From Dehalococcoidia bacterium (GTDB lineage: Bacteria > Chloroflexota > Dehalococcoidia > Lucifugimonadales > Lucifugimonadaceae): 64,000 nucleotides of DNA. The stretch spans positions 147,158-211,157 of the forward strand of contig JAAZYI010000024.1 in the NCBI GenBank assembly GCA_014239735.1, in the 5' to 3' direction. Shown here one piece after another: positions 7,986-15,972 of the stretch. Every line of letters starts with the position of its first letter. The first letter of the stretch is position 1. A program made the translations under genes and the position numbers. The notes below the pieces were generated by a model, which was given only the letters and a program-made list of their open reading frames with translations, did no database searches and had not been told where the DNA came from.

Positions 7986-8747
7986 TTACTGAGCAAGGTA
8001 GCCTCCATCAATTACTAATTCAGAACCTGTAACCCATGAACTCTCATCCGAAGCTAAATACAATATTCCGTATGCAACATCAATTGGGTTACCAATTCTT
8101 CCTAATGGTGTAGATTTATTTCTTTGCTCCCTAACACCAGGCTTATTATGTAGTTTCTTAGTCATATTAGTTTCTAGGAACCCTGGATGAACAGAATTAA
8201 CTCTTACATTACTTGATGCATACTGAATTGCTGCTGCTTTTGTGAGGGTAGTAACAGAACCTTTTGCCGCATGATAAACAGCTCCCATTTCACTACCAAC
8301 TTTACCGAATATAGAGGATACATTTATAACCGATCCATCTTTATTTTTTATCATTTCTGGGATGATATTTTTCATTCCCAAAAAAACCCCAGTCGAATTT
8401 ACACTCATCGCCAGTTCCCATATTTCTTCAGATGTGTTTATTAAATCCCATCTAGTTTCAGGATTAGATAATGCCGCATTATTAACTAACACATTAATGT
8501 TTTTTTTATCTGACTTAAGAATCACTAGAAATTCCTGCCAAGCTAATTTACTAGAAATATCTAGGGATATTTCTTTAAATTGATCTTTATACCCATTTTC
8601 TATTAACTCATTAGTATCAATAGGGTTAATATCAGACATATATACAAAAGATCCCTCTGAAAGGAAAAGTTTGCTAGTTTCATAACCTAAACCAGATCCA
8701 GCTCCAGTAATTAATGCAATCTTATTTTTCAATCTTTTATTACTCAT
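7986..8747 (-). CDS. Short-chain dehydrogenase/reductase
   Basis: This is a classical SDR of 253 residues. Numbering from an upstream TTG (8753) the cofactor motif TGAGSGLG falls at 16-23; I prefer the ATG at 8747. Other hallmarks are NNAA (91-94), the catalytic Ser in NVSS, YHAAK (Tyr160, Lys164), and the C-terminal WVTGSELVIDGGYL. An acidic residue after the second strand (MSDIN) suggests NAD(H) preference. The fold fits oxidation of alcohols or sugars. The gene is 56 bases downstream of the ribokinase-like gene on the same strand, so both may act on one sugar. Substrate is not determined. Confidence 0.85.
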   Translation of the reverse strand: MSNKRLKNKIALITGAGSGLGYETSKLFLSEGSFVYMSDINPIDTNELIENGYKDQFKEISLDISSKLAWQEFLVILKSDKKNINVLVNNAALSNPETRWDLINTSEEIWELAMSVNSTGVFLGMKNIIPEMIKNKDGSVINVSSIFGKVGSEMGAVYHAAKGSVTTLTKAAAIQYASSNVRVNSVHPGFLETNMTKKLHNKPGVREQRNKSTPLGRIGNPIDVAYGILYLASDESSWVTGSELVIDGGYLAQ

Positions 8748-8803
8748 TAGCAACCTTATTATATTTTCAAATAGATAAATTTATAAATCAACTAAATTAA
8801 AAA

Positions 8804-9742
8804 CTAATTAGAAATTCTCTTCAGGGCATTAAAATCTTTATCTAATTCTGTGAATTTGGGAAATGATTCACATGCCCCTAACTTAAGAGTGCTAATTGAA
8901 GCAGCATATTGTGCGTAATCTAATGAACTTCTAATGCTTGATTTTTCATTAATTTTTATAGCAAATGCACCATTAAAACAATCTCCGCTACCTACCGGAT
9001 CAATAGAATTTACTTTATATGCTGGAAGTTTCCCGTTCTCTTCTCCAGCAAAAACAATTCCATCTTTCCCAAGTGTAATAATTACATTTTTTGGACCCAT
9101 ATTTTTAATCTCTTTAGCAGCCTTTAATTCATTTCCAGTTATTTTTTCACCTAGAATAAATTCAGCTTCGTGCTTATTAGGTGTAAGAAAATCAACAAAT
9201 TTTAGATACTTAGGAAAATTTTTAAAATCATTATTTGGTGGGCCCGGATCCAGAATGGTTGTAATATTTTTTGATTTAGCAATTTCCAATATCTTGTAAT
9301 TTGTTTCTATTGGTATTTCTTGCTGAAGCATAACTATAGATATTGATTCTGAAATTTCTGTGAAAATTTTCACTTCTGAAGATCCATTTCTTGAATTTGC
9401 TCCAGGATACACACTAATTTGGTTATTATTTTCTGAGTCTATATAAATAATTGCATTTCCAGTCATATCATCATTAATTGTTTTTAAATCTGATAAGTCT
9501 ATACTTTCATTCAATAAGTCATTTTTGATTTTATCTCCAAATCCATCATTCCCTATAGAGCCAATAAACTTTACATTTTTTTCTTTATTTAGTCTTGATG
9601 CCGCTACAGACTGATTTAATCCTTTTCCTCCTAATGATATATATGAATTATCACTAGATAGTGTTTCTCCGCGATTGGGAAATCTTTCACCCTTGTGAGT
9701 AATATCAATATTTGCTGATCCAATAATTACTATTTGATTCAT
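8804..9742 (-). CDS. rbsK: PfkB-family sugar kinase, probable ribokinase
   Basis: The 312-residue protein has the PfkB-family motifs of ribokinase: GSANIDI at the N-terminus, LGGKGLNQSVAASRL (38-52), LDPGPPN, LTPNKHEAE, and the C-terminal catalytic loop DPVGSGDCFNGAF with the base Asp254. Ribokinase phosphorylates ribose to ribose-5-phosphate, and close relatives act on other sugars or nucleosides; the LGGKGxNQ block favours ribokinase proper. The ATG at 9742 is well placed. The SDR gene follows on the same strand. Confidence 0.78.
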   Translation of the reverse strand: MNQIVIIGSANIDITHKGERFPNRGETLSSDNSYISLGGKGLNQSVAASRLNKEKNVKFIGSIGNDGFGDKIKNDLLNESIDLSDLKTINDDMTGNAIIYIDSENNNQISVYPGANSRNGSSEVKIFTEISESISIVMLQQEIPIETNYKILEIAKSKNITTILDPGPPNNDFKNFPKYLKFVDFLTPNKHEAEFILGEKITGNELKAAKEIKNMGPKNVIITLGKDGIVFAGEENGKLPAYKVNSIDPVGSGDCFNGAFAIKINEKSSIRSSLDYAQYAASISTLKLGACESFPKFTELDKDFNALKRISN

Positions 9743-9785
9743 TTTTTCTTGTTAGAATTGAAAATATCTGTATTATACATTTTTA

Positions 9786-10115
9786 ATGAGTACTCAAGAA
9801 AAAAAACTTATAGATTATATATTGTTATATTCGGTGATTATTTCTCATCACCTATATATTGTTCTATTTATTGCATCCCTTCCAGTAATGATTATTAAAG
9901 CTCCTTGGTATATAAGCATCCCTTTAATAAGTTGGTTTTTAAACGCTTCAATTGGGCAAGGCTGGATTTGCCCAATGACTGCCATTGAAAATAGGTTTCG
10001 TAAAAAGGTTGGGTACCCACAAATAAACACATTCGTTAAGCACTATTACATAAAACCCTATATAAGATATAAAATTAAATCTAAGATACGATCTGCTAAA
10101 AAAGATACGATTTAG
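9786..10115 (+). CDS. DUF2784-like small membrane protein
   Basis: This 109-residue protein has two or three hydrophobic segments and the motif GWICPMTAIENRFRKKVGYP followed by a basic tail. The GWICPxTxxEN signature and overall layout match DUF2784 proteins, small integral membrane proteins of unknown function. It is divergent from the ribokinase gene and convergent with the hydrolase gene. The basic C-terminus (KIKSKIRSAKK) is probably cytoplasmic. Confidence 0.68.
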   Translation: MSTQEKKLIDYILLYSVIISHHLYIVLFIASLPVMIIKAPWYISIPLISWFLNASIGQGWICPMTAIENRFRKKVGYPQINTFVKHYYIKPYIRYKIKSKIRSAKKDTI

Positions 10116-10135
10116 CCTATATCAAATTTTTCAAA

Positions 10136-10984
10136 TTATGAATTTATTAACTGCTCAAGAAGCTTTATATACTCATTTGGCTTTTCAAATCTAACATTAT
10201 GCCCAGTATCAAATCTATAAATTTCACATTCATCAATATTATCTGAGACTTTATTTGCTATAACATCTAGCATTATTCCACCTTTTTGATTATTGCCTCC
10301 TATTAAATATGTTTTGGCTTCAACATTTTTTGCAATGTTTGGAGCATCATGCCAAGCCCAATCATTATTATCTCCTGCATTCTGCCAGATCTTTATGTCA
10401 TGATGGAATGCTAGCGAAGCTCTAACAGCTCCCCAAAAAGGATTTGTTTCAAATATTTCAGGATCAAAAATTTGATAAGAATATATTGCATCAAGCACTG
10501 TTCTCCATTTGGGTTTATGTTCATTGAAAAAATTACTGCCATTTTTATACTTAACAACCTGATTATTTATTAATTCATCTGATATTTTTTCATTTATTAT
10601 CTTGCCTTTTTCTTCTGAGAACCATGGGGGGTCTTCTAATAATTGATGTGTGATTTTCGATCCTAGCTTTGAAGAAATTTGAAGTCCTATGGATGCTCCT
10701 AAAGAATGGCCAACAATTATTAATTCTTGATTTAATGATTCCACAAATTCAAGTATAGGCGCAGAATAAGTATTAATATCATAATTATCTAAGTGCCCAC
10801 TTTTATTATGACCCGGAAGATCTACAGCATAAATTTTATACGAACCAAATTTATCAATTAGGTGTTTCCACACTTCCCATCCACCTTGCCACCCATGTAT
10901 AAAAAGTATAGCTTTTTTATTTTCAACACCGTTGAAAAAGTAGTTTAAATCTACATTTGATGCTTTAAAAGTATTCTCAATCAT
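10136..10984 (-). CDS. Alpha/beta-fold hydrolase
   Basis: The protein has the alpha/beta hydrolase core: the oxyanion block FIHGWQGGWEVW, VDLPGHNKSG, the nucleophile elbow GHSLGAS (Ser94 from the chosen start), and a late catalytic His in DTGHNVRFEKP. I start it at the ATG at 10984, which has AAGGAG just upstream; an ATG at 11014 would add ten residues and leave that site inside the coding region. The length of 282 residues is usual. Substrate (ester, lactone or other) is unknown. The gene is divergent from the cupin operon. Confidence 0.82.
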   Translation of the reverse strand: MIENTFKASNVDLNYFFNGVENKKAILFIHGWQGGWEVWKHLIDKFGSYKIYAVDLPGHNKSGHLDNYDINTYSAPILEFVESLNQELIIVGHSLGASIGLQISSKLGSKITHQLLEDPPWFSEEKGKIINEKISDELINNQVVKYKNGSNFFNEHKPKWRTVLDAIYSYQIFDPEIFETNPFWGAVRASLAFHHDIKIWQNAGDNNDWAWHDAPNIAKNVEAKTYLIGGNNQKGGIMLDVIANKVSDNIDECEIYRFDTGHNVRFEKPNEYIKLLEQLINS

Positions 10985-11030
10985 TATCTCCTTTTCAAAA
11001 AAGTATTGTAACATTTATTTATTACCAAAT

Positions 11031-11036
11031 TATAAT
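11031..11036 (+). promoter_or_regulatory. -10 element of a probably leaderless cupin promoter
   Basis: A perfect TATAAT ends 7 bases before the ATG at 11044, so transcription would start at or within one base of that ATG. No ribosome binding site is seen. This argues against the alternative ATG at 11035, which lies inside the -10 element. Confidence 0.5.
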
Positions 11037-11043
11037 GATAATT

Positions 11044-11361
11044 ATGAAACCAGTAATAAAAAATATTAGCAATTTTAAAAATCCTATACTAGGCTCTAAA
11101 GATGGCGTGCCTACCGTAGTCTCTCTATATCATGATCATGCTCCTGGAGAATCTAGCAAGCACCATTCTCACAACTGGGAGCATCAAGTTTTTATAACAC
11201 GAGGCGTAGGTATTATCTGGGTTGATGATATAGAATATCCAATTAAGCAAGGTGATTTTGTACTTGTTCCACCAAATTGCACCCATCACTTTAAAAATAC
11301 CGGCAATTCAATATTAAGTAGAGTTACATTTAACCCTAAAGCTAGTGAGGAATACTTATGA
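11044..11361 (+). CDS. Single-domain cupin protein
   Basis: A 105-residue cupin. The first metal motif is HSHNWEHQVF (His41, His43 and Glu46, with His47), and the second is GDFVLVPPNCTHHF (His81/His82). Such small cupins bind a divalent metal and serve as isomerases, dioxygenases or binding proteins. The chosen ATG follows a TATAAT by 7 bases. The stop overlaps the start of the following membrane protein in an ATGA arrangement, and the MFS carrier starts right after that, so the three genes appear to be one translationally coupled operon. Confidence 0.82.
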   Translation: MKPVIKNISNFKNPILGSKDGVPTVVSLYHDHAPGESSKHHSHNWEHQVFITRGVGIIWVDDIEYPIKQGDFVLVPPNCTHHFKNTGNSILSRVTFNPKASEEYL

Positions 11362-11591
11362 GCGGGTTAATTTTTAACATGATTATTTCTTTCATAATTA
11401 TTTGGGCTGGAATAGAAGTTTTTCTTAATTTTGCAAATAGGGTATCTGTATATGAATCTGGTATCTCTCATAAGAATTTTATGATCAGCTTAAGAATGCT
11501 TTCCTTTATTTTATTTGCAGCAACGTTACTTTTTATTCAAGTTAATTTAGAAATTTTTGATACAAAAATTAAATTTATTTGTTATTTATAA
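11358..11591 (+). CDS. Small two-span membrane protein between cupin and MFS genes
   Basis: The 77-residue product has two hydrophobic segments (about 3-24 and 46-66) separated by a polar loop (FANRVSVYESGISHKN). Its ATG overlaps the cupin stop (ATGA), and its TAA is directly followed by the ATG of the MFS carrier, which strongly supports translation. No family is recognised; the position suggests a partner or stabiliser of the transporter. Confidence 0.65.
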   Translation: MSGLIFNMIISFIIIWAGIEVFLNFANRVSVYESGISHKNFMISLRMLSFILFAATLLFIQVNLEIFDTKIKFICYL

Positions 11592-12821
11592 ATGACAAAG
11601 CTATCTCAATATACATTATTAATTTCAGCGGCCTCATGCGTGTTTATCACTTTAGGACTAAATCATACCCAAGGTTTATTTCTTCTTCCAATGAGCGAAA
11701 AATTAAATGCGGGACGTGAATTATTCAGTTTGGCTGGTGGGCTTGGGGTATTATTTTCTGGTTTATTTGCTCCAATTTTTGGTGGCTTAGCTGATAAATA
11801 TGGTGCTGGCAAAGCTCTATTCATTTTATGCTCACTTCAGGTATTAAGTTGGATTTGGCTTGGTAATATTGAGAATAATTTTGATTTAATAGGTGCCAGG
11901 ATACTACTAGGAATAGGAGCTTCAGCAATACTTGGTATTGCTTTATCAGTAACAGGAAAATCAGTTTCTACTAATAATAAATCCCTATTTCTTGGGCTTA
12001 TTATGGCCTCAGGATCTTTAGGTCAATTTGTCATTGTTCCAATTATTAATATAATTATTCAAAATTATGATTGGCAAATTGCCACAGTGATATCCGCATT
12101 TATTGTTTCCTCTATTTTTTTATTCTCTTTTTTAATAAGCAAAAATACATCGTCAAAAAAAACTGATTTACCTGAATTAGAGAATGCTGGAAAAAATGAG
12201 ATTTCAAAACCCTCTCAATCATTAATAGATTCACTTAAAGAAGCTTCAAAAAATAAAAGCTACATTCTACTAACCACTGGATTCTTTGTGTGTGGCTTCC
12301 ATGTCACTTTTGTAGCGACGCACTTACCTGCCTTTTTAAATGACAATAATCTTCAAGAATGGGTAGGCGCATCGGCTCTATCCTTAATTGGGTTATTTAA
12401 CATCATAGGGACATTATCTTTCGGGTATTTAGGTTCAAAACTATCTAAGAAAAACTTATTGTCATCATTATATAGCATGAGATCACTGCTATTTTTAATA
12501 TTTATAATTTCTCCGAAAAGCGAACTAACTGTTTTAATTTTTGCTTCTATCCTAGGAATTTTATGGCTTTCAACAGTCCCATTAACAAATGGAATAATAT
12601 CTGACATATTTGGTCAAGGATATGTAACTATGCTTTTTGGCATAACAATACTTTCTCATAACATAGGGTCATTCTTAGGTTCATGGATAGGAGGCAGGGT
12701 ATACGATATATATGGCTCGTATGATCCTGTATGGTGGATATGCGTACTATTAGGCTTTACTTCTGCTGCAATCAATTACCCTATTATAATTAAACCTGTA
12801 AAAAGATTACAGCAGGCATAG
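11592..12821 (+). CDS. MFS transporter, oxalate/formate antiporter-like (monocarboxylate type)
   Basis: This 409-residue protein has about 12 hydrophobic spans and a central hydrophilic loop (residues about 190-220). The motif between spans 2 and 3, GGLADKYGAGKAL, matches the MFS loop signature, and LNHTQGLFLLPMSEKL in the first loop resembles the oxalate/formate/monocarboxylate carrier branch. It is expected in the inner membrane as a proton-coupled carrier of small organic acids; the ligand is not known. It is the third gene of the cupin operon. Confidence 0.85.
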   Translation: MTKLSQYTLLISAASCVFITLGLNHTQGLFLLPMSEKLNAGRELFSLAGGLGVLFSGLFAPIFGGLADKYGAGKALFILCSLQVLSWIWLGNIENNFDLIGARILLGIGASAILGIALSVTGKSVSTNNKSLFLGLIMASGSLGQFVIVPIINIIIQNYDWQIATVISAFIVSSIFLFSFLISKNTSSKKTDLPELENAGKNEISKPSQSLIDSLKEASKNKSYILLTTGFFVCGFHVTFVATHLPAFLNDNNLQEWVGASALSLIGLFNIIGTLSFGYLGSKLSKKNLLSSLYSMRSLLFLIFIISPKSELTVLIFASILGILWLSTVPLTNGIISDIFGQGYVTMLFGITILSHNIGSFLGSWIGGRVYDIYGSYDPVWWICVLLGFTSAAINYPIIIKPVKRLQQA

Positions 12822-12823
12822 TC

Positions 12824-13027
12824 TTATTTTTTTGCTAGATTTATAGCGTTAGTTTTTCCGTTATTTTCTTCAATTTCGTAGGTAACTTCATCACCTTCGT
12901 CTAAACTTTCAATTCCAGCAGATTTCATTGCAGAAATGTGAACGAACACATCTTTGCTGTTATCATCGTCAACGATGAAACCAAATCCCTTTGTGGAATT
13001 AAACCATTTAATTTTTCCTGAACTCAT
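12824..13027 (-). CDS. csp: Cold-shock domain protein
   Basis: A 67-residue CspA-type protein: [19 protein letters not shown] holds RNP1 (KGFGFI), and DVFVHIS is RNP2. The family binds single-stranded RNA and DNA and melts RNA structure. The start at 13027 is set by a strong AAGGAGG site 5 bases upstream; the in-frame extension to 13048 would cover that site. A long structured leader precedes it. Confidence 0.93.
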   Translation of the reverse strand: MSSGKIKWFNSTKGFGFIVDDDNSKDVFVHISAMKSAGIESLDEGDEVTYEIEENNGKTNAINLAKK

Positions 13028-13132
13028 AACATCCTCCTTAGTAACCAAAATAAATTGGGAGTGAGTATAGGCGAGACGCCTGTTTATTTAATTAACAGGA
13101 AGCAGTATATATCGCTCCCGCAAAAAATAATA
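13028..13132 (-). promoter_or_regulatory. Promoter -10 and structured leader of the cold-shock gene
   Basis: On the minus strand a TATTAT (13127-13132) is followed after about 7 bases by a leader of some 93 bases. The leader can fold into an outer stem (GGGAG at its 5' end pairing with CTCCC, plus strand 13115-13119 with 13057-13061) and an inner stem (CCTGTT/AACAGG, 13079-13084 with 13094-13099). Long folded leaders are known for cspA-type genes, where temperature changes the structure. The regulatory role here is inferred. Confidence 0.45.
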
Positions 13133-13180
13133 GTGTTTTTTATAACAATTCAATTTACTTCCAATTATTTGGTTTTGTAT

Positions 13181-13186
13181 TATAAT
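13181..13186 (+). promoter_or_regulatory. Candidate -10 element upstream of the cyclotransferase-like gene
   Basis: A perfect TATAAT lies 36 bases before the GTG start at 13223. The matching -35 region is weak (CTTCCA at a 17-base spacing), so only the -10 is proposed. Confidence 0.35.
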
Positions 13187-13222
13187 TTTTTTTAATTTAG
13201 TGAAACCTAGGAATATTATTAA

Positions 13223-13684
13223 GTGAGATATAAATATTACTTCGCATATGGCAGTAATCTCAATTTAGGACAAATGAAAACTAGATGCCCAGATTATAAA
13301 CTTGCAATGAGCTTTACATTGCACGGCTATAGATTAATGTTTAGATCTGTGGCGGACATAGAAAAATATCAAAATTCAAAAGTTGAAGGTGTAATTTTTT
13401 TGATCTCGCCACAAGATGAAAGAAGTCTAGATAAATATGAAGGTGTTCCAAATATATATAGAAAAGAATACTTTAATTGCAAAATAAACAATAATGAAGA
13501 AAGCGTTTTGTATTATAAAATGAATTCAGAAGGAGTGGGGAAGCCTACTAATAGATACTACAATGCAATTCATGAAGGGTATTTGCAAAATAATTTAAAT
13601 GTCTCATTATTAAAAGATACGCTTAAATATTCTTTAAGTAACGAGAAAGAGCCAATATTTTTTTCTGAAAGATGGAAAGATTGA
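13223..13684 (+). CDS. Gamma-glutamylcyclotransferase-like (GGCT/AIG2) protein
   Basis: This 153-residue protein opens with YKYYFAYGSNL; YGSN at residues 9-12 is the substrate-binding loop of the GGCT/AIG2 fold. LDKYEGVP carries the expected catalytic Glu73. Members release 5-oxoproline from gamma-glutamyl peptides or amines; the exact substrate is unknown. The start is a GTG, with the hallmark motif only eight residues in, so no shorter start is possible. The gene is followed after 3 bases by an enolase-superfamily gene. Confidence 0.82.
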   Translation: MRYKYYFAYGSNLNLGQMKTRCPDYKLAMSFTLHGYRLMFRSVADIEKYQNSKVEGVIFLISPQDERSLDKYEGVPNIYRKEYFNCKINNNEESVLYYKMNSEGVGKPTNRYYNAIHEGYLQNNLNVSLLKDTLKYSLSNEKEPIFFSERWKD

Positions 13685-13687
13685 ATT

Positions 13688-14845
13688 ATGAAAATCACTA
13701 ATATAAAAACATACTCAATTGAAGGTAAATTGAAAGAGCCTTTCTGGTGGGGAAATGGAGGAAATGATAAAAGATCTGCAACACTTGTAAAAATTGAAAC
13801 AGATGAAGGCATCCATGGATGGGGTGAAGGATGGGGTGGAGTAGGCCTATTTAAAGATATGTTTAATAAGGCAGTTATAGGTAATAATCCACTTGAAAGA
13901 GAAAAAATTTGGGCTAATATGTTTGATGAGCTCAATAATCCAATAATCTATCCTGGAATTGGTGGTAGCGCTATGAGCGCTATTGATATCGCATTATGGG
14001 ACATAACAGGCAAAAAGCTAGGGGTACCTATTTCAGTTCTTTTGGGTGGCAAAGTTAAAGATAAAGTTCACGTTTATGCAACAGGACTTTACTACACCAG
14101 AAAAAATTTCAAAGAAGAAATTAATGAAAGAATAAAAGAAGCAACAAAGTACGAGAGAGAAGGCTTTAATGCAATGAAAATTAAAGTTGGGGCTTTAACA
14201 GTTGATGAAGATTTAGAAAGAGTTAGAAAAGTAAAATCTTCACTTAAAAAAGACACAATGCTATCTGTTGATGCTAATCAATCATATGACCTAAGAACTG
14301 CCAAGTATGTGTCAGATAAATTGCAAGAAATGAATATCTTTTTCTTTGAAGAACCTATTATGGGGCTAGACGTTGAAGGTTATAAAGAACTAGCAAGATA
14401 TTCAAAAATCAGAATAAGTGGTGGAGAAAGTTTAAGAACTAGATATCAATTTAAAGATTTTATAAACAATAAGGCATTTGACATTGCTCAGCCTGATGTT
14501 GGAAATGTTGGAGGAATAACTGAATTTAAACATGTTCAATCACTTGCATATGCAAATGGAATTCACGTTTATCCTCATGTATGGGGCACATCAATAATGA
14601 TTGCTGCTTCCTTGCACCTTGCTTCTACTTTCACAAACTTACCAATTTCAACATCTCCAAGCCAATTTTCACAAGAACCTATTATGGAATTTGATCAATC
14701 CGAAAATCCAATTAGATACTCTATTGAGAGCAAACAATCAGATTCATTTAAATTTGAGAATGGTTATTTATATGTTCCTGAAAAGCCTGGCTTAGGAGTT
14801 GATATAGACGAAAATAAAGTTGAAAAGTTTTCTATAGATGAGTAA
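13688..14845 (+). CDS. Mandelate racemase/muconate-lactonizing-type enolase superfamily enzyme
   Basis: A 385-residue enolase-superfamily enzyme with a full active site: KIK at 164-166, metal ligands Asp195 (DANQ), Glu221 (EEP) and Glu247 (GGES), and the Asp270 (QPD) and His297 (PHVWGT) pair. The PHVWGT block and the KxK motif place it in the mandelate racemase subgroup near sugar-acid dehydratases and galactarolactone cycloisomerases. It probably acts on a sugar acid or lactone. It overlaps the following helicase gene by 8 bases, so they share a transcript. Confidence 0.85.
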   Translation: MKITNIKTYSIEGKLKEPFWWGNGGNDKRSATLVKIETDEGIHGWGEGWGGVGLFKDMFNKAVIGNNPLEREKIWANMFDELNNPIIYPGIGGSAMSAIDIALWDITGKKLGVPISVLLGGKVKDKVHVYATGLYYTRKNFKEEINERIKEATKYEREGFNAMKIKVGALTVDEDLERVRKVKSSLKKDTMLSVDANQSYDLRTAKYVSDKLQEMNIFFFEEPIMGLDVEGYKELARYSKIRISGGESLRTRYQFKDFINNKAFDIAQPDVGNVGGITEFKHVQSLAYANGIHVYPHVWGTSIMIAASLHLASTFTNLPISTSPSQFSQEPIMEFDQSENPIRYSIESKQSDSFKFENGYLYVPEKPGLGVDIDENKVEKFSIDE

Positions 14846-15971
14846 TTTTTCAAACTTTGATCTATCAAAGGAATCTCAGAAAGCTTTAGATGGGCTAGGT
14901 TTTAAACAACCTACTCCAATTCAGTCAAAAGCAATACCTATAGGCTTAACGGGGCAGGACATATTAGCAAATGCACAAACTGGCTCAGGCAAAACGTTGG
15001 CTTTTGCGCTACCTTTAATTGAAAAAATTAAGAGCAATAATAAGTCGTCTGGCTTAATACTTACTCCAACAAGAGAATTAGCCAAACAAATATATTCAGT
15101 AGTAAATATTATTCTTAGTTATCATGAGAAAATTAGTAGTATATTGTTGATCGGCGGAGAAGGAATATACTCACAAACAAATAGTCTTAAAAAAAGTCCT
15201 CAAATAATTATTGGGACTCCAGGTAGAATTAATGACCATTTAGATAGAGGATCGCTAAATATTAACAATTGTAATTTAGTGGTTTTAGATGAGACTGACA
15301 AAATGCTGGAGATGGGATTTGAATTCCAGGTCAGAGACATTCTTAAATCTATTAGTAGTAAAAAACAAATGTTAATGTTTTCTGCAACTCTCCCTAATCA
15401 AATAATAAAATTATCATCTAAATATTCAAATAACCCTCAAAGAATTTCTATCCAACAAAATGAAGTATTGAATCATAACATCAAGCAAGATGTTATTAAG
15501 GTTCCCCCAAAAGATAAATTCAAAGAGCTTTCAAATCAAATTCAAAAACGAAATGGGTCGATTTTAGTTTTTGTAAAAACAAAGTATGGAACTGAAAAAT
15601 TATCTAAAAGATTAAAAAATGAGGGCATTAAATCTACTGCCCTTCATGGTGGGCTAAGACAAAATAAGAGAAGCAGAATTATGGATAATTTTAGAGATCA
15701 AAAGTTTAGAATTATGATTGCTACTGATATTGCCTCTAGAGGAATTGATGTTCCTCATATTGAGCACGTAATAAATTATGATTTGCCTCAAGCACCTGAA
15801 GATTTTGTTCATAGAATTGGCAGAACTGCAAGAGCAGGTTCTGTCGGAGAAGCTTTAAGTTTTGTAACGCCCAATGATTCGAAAATTTGGAAATCGATCG
15901 AGATGACAATTCAAAGAATATCTAACAAAGGAAACATTCAAAAATCATTTAAAAAAAAGAAGCGAAGATAA
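14838..15971 (+). CDS. DEAD-box-type ATP-dependent RNA helicase with DETD motif II
   Basis: The 377-residue protein has all the family motifs: the Q motif (GFKQPTPIQ), AQTGSGKT at 46-53, PTRELA, TPGR, motif III SAT, IATDIASRGIDVP, and HRIGRTARAG. Motif II reads DETD (151-154) instead of DEAD. The C-terminus is short and basic (KKKKRR), as in RhlE-like helicases. It would unwind short RNA duplexes during ribosome assembly or RNA decay. The start overlaps the enolase gene. Cold-shock protein and helicase both lie in this part of the window but are not in one operon. Confidence 0.92.
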   Translation: MSNFSNFDLSKESQKALDGLGFKQPTPIQSKAIPIGLTGQDILANAQTGSGKTLAFALPLIEKIKSNNKSSGLILTPTRELAKQIYSVVNIILSYHEKISSILLIGGEGIYSQTNSLKKSPQIIIGTPGRINDHLDRGSLNINNCNLVVLDETDKMLEMGFEFQVRDILKSISSKKQMLMFSATLPNQIIKLSSKYSNNPQRISIQQNEVLNHNIKQDVIKVPPKDKFKELSNQIQKRNGSILVFVKTKYGTEKLSKRLKNEGIKSTALHGGLRQNKRSRIMDNFRDQKFRIMIATDIASRGIDVPHIEHVINYDLPQAPEDFVHRIGRTARAGSVGEALSFVTPNDSKIWKSIEMTIQRISNKGNIQKSFKKKKRR

Positions 15972-15972
15972 T

